The notes under the pieces were generated by a model that was not told where the DNA came from, did no database searches, and worked only from the letters and a program-made list of their open reading frames with translations. From the NCBI RefSeq assembly GCF_900176255.2, contig NZ_FXEG02000005.1:930001-994000 (forward strand): a stretch of DNA of 64,000 nt, given 5' to 3'. Shown in pieces: positions 55,501 to 61,500 of the stretch. Each line of letters begins with the position of its first letter. Within the stretch, counting starts at the first letter, position 1. The DNA comes from Mycobacterium ahvazicum (GTDB lineage Bacteria; Actinomycetota; Actinomycetes; Mycobacteriales; Mycobacteriaceae). Position numbers and translations under genes: made by a program.

Positions 55501-58500
55501 ACGCCAACGAACACCACCGCCTCGATGAGATCGGTAACCGAGCGGTGCTGACTCGGCCGGCAACCGGGATATCCGTGCCGGCATTGTTCGCCGCACAGGC
55601 CGCGCGCACCCCCGACGCGATCGCGATCACGTTCGACGGCCGCTCGATCACCTACCGCGAGCTCGACGAAGAGTCCAACCGGGTGGCGCACCTGCTGACC
55701 TCGCACGGGGCGGTCCCCGGACAGTTTGTGGCACTGCTGTTTTCGCGCTCGGCCGAGGCCATCGTCGCGATCTTGGCGGTGTTGAAATCCGGCGCGGCAT
55801 ACCTGCCGATCGACCCGGCACACCCCGCGGCACGGATCGAATTCATGGTGACCGACGCCGCGCCGATCGCCGCACTCACCACCACCGAGCTGCGCGCGCG
55901 AATCGACGGGTACGACCTGACGACGATCGATATCCGCGATCCCGCGCTCAGTGCTCAACCCGCCACCGCGCTACCGATGCCGGAGCCCGACGATGTCGCC
56001 CACATCATCTACACCTCGGGCACTACCGGGGCGCCCAAAGGCGTTGCGGTCAACCACGCCAACGTCACCCAGCTCTTCGACTCACTGGAGATCGGGCTGA
56101 AACTGACCGCGGAGCAGGTGTGGACGCAGTTCCACTCCTATGCGTTCGACTTCTCGGTGTGGGAGATCTGGGGCGCGCTGCTCCACGGCGGGCGGCTGGT
56201 GGTGGTGCCCGAGCAGATGACCCGCTCACCCGACGACTTCCACGACCTGCTCGTCAACGAACGCGTCACGGTGCTGACCCAAACCCCGTCCGCGGTGGCC
56301 GCCCTTTCCGTTAACGGTTTGGAATCGGCGGCGCTGGTGATCGGCGCCGAACCCTGCCCACCCGAGGTGGTGGATCGATGGGCGCCCGGGCGGACGATGG
56401 TCAACGTCTACGGGCCCACCGAGACCACGATGTGGCTGTCCAAGAGTGCGCCCCTCATCCCGAAAACCGCTGTGGTGCCGATTGGTTCGCCGACAGCGGG
56501 CGCGGCGTTCTTCGTGCTCGATGGCTGGTTGCGCCCGGTACCCGTCGGCGTGGTCGGCGAGTTGTACCTGGCCGGGCGTGGGGTGGGATACGGGTATTGG
56601 CGCCGCGGCGGGTTGACCGCATCGCGATTCATGGCCTGTCCTTTTGGGAGTCCCGGTGCCCGCATGTATCGCACCGGCGACCTGGTGCGGTGGGGCGCCG
56701 ACGGGCAGTTGCAATATGTCGGGCGCGCCGATGAGCAGGTGAAGATTCGCGGCTACCGCATCGAACTCGGCGAAATACGCGCGGTCCTGGCCGGTTTGGA
56801 CGGCGTGGAACAAGCTGCGGTGATCGCCCGCGAGGACCGCCTCGCCACCAAGCGTCTCGTCGGCTACATCACCGGGACCGCCGACCCGGCCCTGGTCCGT
56901 GCCCAGCTGTCCGAGTTGCTTCCGCCGTACATGGTGCCGTCGGCGGTACTGGTGGTCGACGCGTTGCCGATGACGGTCAACGGCAAGCTCGACACCCGGG
57001 CCTTGCCGGCACCGGACTACCGCGATGCCGGTCGGTACCGGGCGCCGGCCAGCGCCGTCGAGGAGATCCTGGCCGGGGTCTACGCCCAGGTGCTGAATGT
57101 GGAACGGGTCGGAGTCGACGATTCCTTCTTCGATCTCGGCGGAGACTCGCTGTCGGCGATGCGGGTGATCGCCGCGATCAATACGGTTCTGGACGCGGAC
57201 CTCAAGGTGAGCAGGCTTTTCGACGCACCCTCTGTCGCCCAGCTGGCACCCTATCTCGGCGCGCCGGCGAGCCGCCGTGAGCCGCTGGTCGCTCTCGAAC
57301 GACCGGCGGTGGTGCCGCTGTCGTATGCCCAATCTCGGTTGTGGTTCCTGGATCAGCTGCAAGGACCGTCCGCCGTGTACAACATGGCGGTGGCGTTGCG
57401 GCTGTCCGGAAGCCTCGATGTCGACGCGCTGGCCGCGGCACTGGGTGACGTGGTGGCGCGCCATGAAAGTCTGCGAACGGTCTTCTCGGCACCCGACGGC
57501 ATCCCGCGGCAGGTCGTGCTGGATCCCGACCGGGCCGAGTTCGGCTGGCGCTTCGTCGATTCCACCCGATGGTCCGCGACTCTTTTCGACGACGCCATCG
57601 ACGCCACGGTGGGTCACCGCTTCGACCTGTCTGCCGAACTGCCCCTTCGGGCCACCCTGTTCAGGCGCAGCGATCACGAGCACGTGCTGGTGGGTGTCGT
57701 GCACCATATCGCCGCCGACGGGTGGTCGATCGCTCCGCTGGTGCGCGATCTGGGTCAGGCGTATGCCGCCCGATGCCGAGGACAAGCGCCCGCCTGGACC
57801 GAATTGCCGGTGCAGTACCCCGATTACGCGATATGGCAGCACACGCGGTTCGGTGATCTGGCCGATCCCGACAGCCCGATCGCCGCCCAGCTGGCGTTCT
57901 GGCGTGACGCCCTGGCCGGGATGCCCGAGCGCATTGCACTGCCGACCGACCGGCCGTACCCGGCGGTCGCGGATCAGCGCGGCGCCACGGTGGCGTTGCA
58001 GTGGCCGGCCGAGTTACAGCGGCGGGTACACGAGGTGGCCCGCGAACACAACGCGACGAGCTTTATGGTGGCCCAGGCGGCGCTGGCGGTACTGCTGTCG
58101 GCCGTCAGCGCGAGTTCGGATGTGGCCGTTGGCTTTCCGATCGCCGGGCGCCCTGACCCGGCACTGGACGAATTGGTGGGCTTCTTCGTCAACACCCTGG
58201 TACTGCGCATCGACGTGACCGGCGATCCCACCGTCGCCGAGCTGCTGGCGCAGGTTCGCCAGCGCAGCCTGGCCGCCTACGAACACCACGACCTACCGTT
58301 CGAGGTGCTGGTCGAACGGTTGAACCCGACCCGAAGCCTGGCACATCACCCGCTGATCCAGGTGATGCTGGGCTGGCAAAACGCCCAGCCCGCCGAGCTG
58401 CGACTGGGCGATGTGAAGGCCACGGCGCTCCCGATCGATACCCACACCGCACGCATGGACGTGTCGTTCTCCTTGACCGAACTCTTCACCGCGGCCGGTG

Positions 58501-61500
58501 AGCCGGCCGGGATTTCCGGCACGATTGAATATCGCACCGACGTATTCGACGCCGACAGCATCGAGGAATTGGCCGAGCGCCTTCAGCGGGTGTTAACGGC
58601 TATGACATCCGATGCGGCGCAACGCCTCTCGTCGATCCAGCTATTGGGCGCCGACGAGCATGCCAGGCTGGATATCTTGGGTAACCGCACGATGTTGGCA
58701 CTGCCCGCGCCGGTGGCGGTGTCGGTGCCGGAATTCTTCGGCGAGCATGCGCAGCGCACCCCGGACGCGGTAGCCATTACTTACGCGGGCAGGTCACTGA
58801 GCTATCGCGAACTCGACGCATCCGCCAACCGGCTGGCACATCTACTGGCCACCCGAGGTGCTGGGCCGGGAACGATTGTGGCGCTGTTATTTTCGCGTTC
58901 CACCGATGCTGTTGTCGCGATGCTGGCGGTGCTGAAGACGGGGGCAGCGTATCTGCCGATGGATCCGGCGCATCCCGACGCGCGAATCGGGTTCATGCTC
59001 ACCGACGCCGCGCCGGTCGCCGTCGTCACCACCGCGGAGCTGGGACCGCGGCTCAGCGATTACAACCTCGCGGTCATCGACATCGATGACCCTGTCGTGG
59101 GATCGCAGCCGGCGACGGCGCTGCCGGCGCCCTCGCCTGACGACATCGCGTACCTGATCTACACGTCGGGCACCACCGGTGTACCCAAAGGTGTTGCGGT
59201 CAGCCACCGCAACCTGGCCCACCTCGCGGTGTCCACGCCCAGCCAGCTGCCGGTGATGCAGGTATGGACGCAATGCCACTCCTACGGATTCGACTTCTCG
59301 GTCTGGGAGATCTGGGCCGCCCTGCTCGGCGGCGGACGATTGGTCGTCGTCCCCGAAGTAGTGGCGGCCTCGCCGCACGACTTCCATGCTTTGTTGGTTG
59401 CCGAACACGTCAACGTGCTCACCCAAACCCCCTCCGCTGCAGCGGCATTGACTCCGGACGGGCTGGAGTCGGTGTCGCTGCTCCTCGGCGGGGAGGCCTG
59501 CCCCGCCGAGGTGGTGGATCAGTGGGCGCACGGGCGGATGGTGATCAACGCGTACGGCCCCACCGAAGCCACCGTCTACGCCTCGATGAGCAACCCTCTC
59601 GCGGCGGGATCGGGCGCCGCACCCATCGGCGTACCCGTGGCCACCTCGGCGCTGTTCGTATTGGACCCCTGGCTGCGCCCGGTACCGGCCGGAGTGGTCG
59701 GCGAGCTGTACGTCGCCGGCACCGGGGTGGCGTACGGATACCTCGGCCGGGCCGAGTTGACGGCCTCGCGATTTATCGCCTGCCCGTACGGCGAACCCGG
59801 CACCCGGATGTACCGCACCGGCGACCTGGTGCGCTGGCGCGCCGACGGGCAACTCGACTACCTCGGCCGCGCCGACGAGCAGGTCAAAATCCGCGGCTAC
59901 CGAATCGAACTCGGCGAAATCCAAACCGCGCTCGCCGCCCTCGGCGGCGTGGATCAGGCCGTCGTCGTCACCCGCGACGAGCGCGCCGCCACCCGGCTCG
60001 TCGCCTACGTCACGGGGACGGCCGACCCGGCCGGGCTGCGCGCCGCGCTGGCCGAGCAGCTTCCGGCGTACATGGTCCCGTCGGCGATCGTCGTGCTGGA
60101 CGCGCTGCCGCTGACCGTCAACGGAAAACTCGACACCCGCGCGCTGCCCGCACCCGATTACGAGGATGCCGGTCGCTATCGCGCCCCCGCGGACGCTATC
60201 GAAGAAATCCTGGCCGGTATCTACGCCCAAGTCCTCGGCCTCGAACGCGTCGGCATCGATGACTCGTTCTTCGACCTGGGCGGCGACAGCATCTTGTCGA
60301 TGCAAGTGGTTGCCCGGTCGCGCGCGGCCGGTGTGTTGTGCCGTCCGCGTGACATTTTCGTCGAGCAGACCGTGGCGCGGCTGGCCCGGGTGGCCAGCGT
60401 GGTCGACGACGAAGCCGCCGGCGACGATGCGGGCATCGGACCGGTGGTGGCCACCCCGATCATGCGATGGCTGCGCGACGTCGACGGCCCGGTCGCGCAG
60501 TTCAACCAGACGGTCGTCGTGCAGGCACCGGCGGGCGTGACCGAGGCCGACGTGGCAATGGTGTTGCAAGCCCTGCTGAATCGGCACGCGATGCTGCGGC
60601 TACGGGTCGGCGATGCGTGGTCGTTGCAGGTGCGCGAGGCCGGAGCGGTCGACGCGCGGAGCTGTCTGCAATCCGTGGAAGTGCTCTCCGATGAGGTGCT
60701 GGTGCGGGCGCGTGAGCGGTTGGATCCGGGCAGCGGGACGATGGTGAGCGCGCTGTGGATCACCTCGACGTCCCAGTTGGTACTGATCGCTCACCATCTG
60801 GCCGTCGACGGGGTGTCGTGGCGAATCCTGTTGGAGGACATCAATATCGCGTGGGCCCAGCACCGCAGCGGGCAGCCGATAACACTGCCGGCGCCCGGGA
60901 CCTCGTTCGCCCGGTGGGCTTCGCTGCTCGATGAGCACGCCCACTCCGCGGCGGTGCTTCGAAGCGCGCACGCGTGGCGGCAGGTCGCCGCCGTGCCGAA
61001 CGCATTGCCGGCACCCCGGCCCGAGCTGGACACCTACGCCAGCGCGGGACAGTTGTCGGCCGAACTCGATGCCGAGACGACCCGCATGCTGCTCACCGAG
61101 GTCCCCGCGGCGTTTCACGCAGGCGTACAAGACATTCTGTTGATCGCGTTCGGCTTGGCCTGGGCGGAGTTCTTGGACACCGGCGCGGCCATCGGTATCG
61201 ATGTCGAAGGCCACGGCCGCCACGACGAATTGGCCGCCGGTGTCGACTTGTCCCGCACGGTGGGGTGGTTCACCACGAAATACCCGGTGGCGCTGCGCAT
61301 CGGCGATCTGGATTGGGCGCAGCTGATTGCCGGTGATCCCGCGCTGGGTGCGGCGGTCAAGGACGCCAAGGAACAACTGCGGGCGCTGCCCGATCCGCTC
61401 AGCTACGGGCTGCTGCGTTATCTCAATCCCGACGCCGAGCTGACCGGAACCGACCCCGCGATCGCGTTCAACTACCTCGGACGACTCGGCGCTGGCGCCG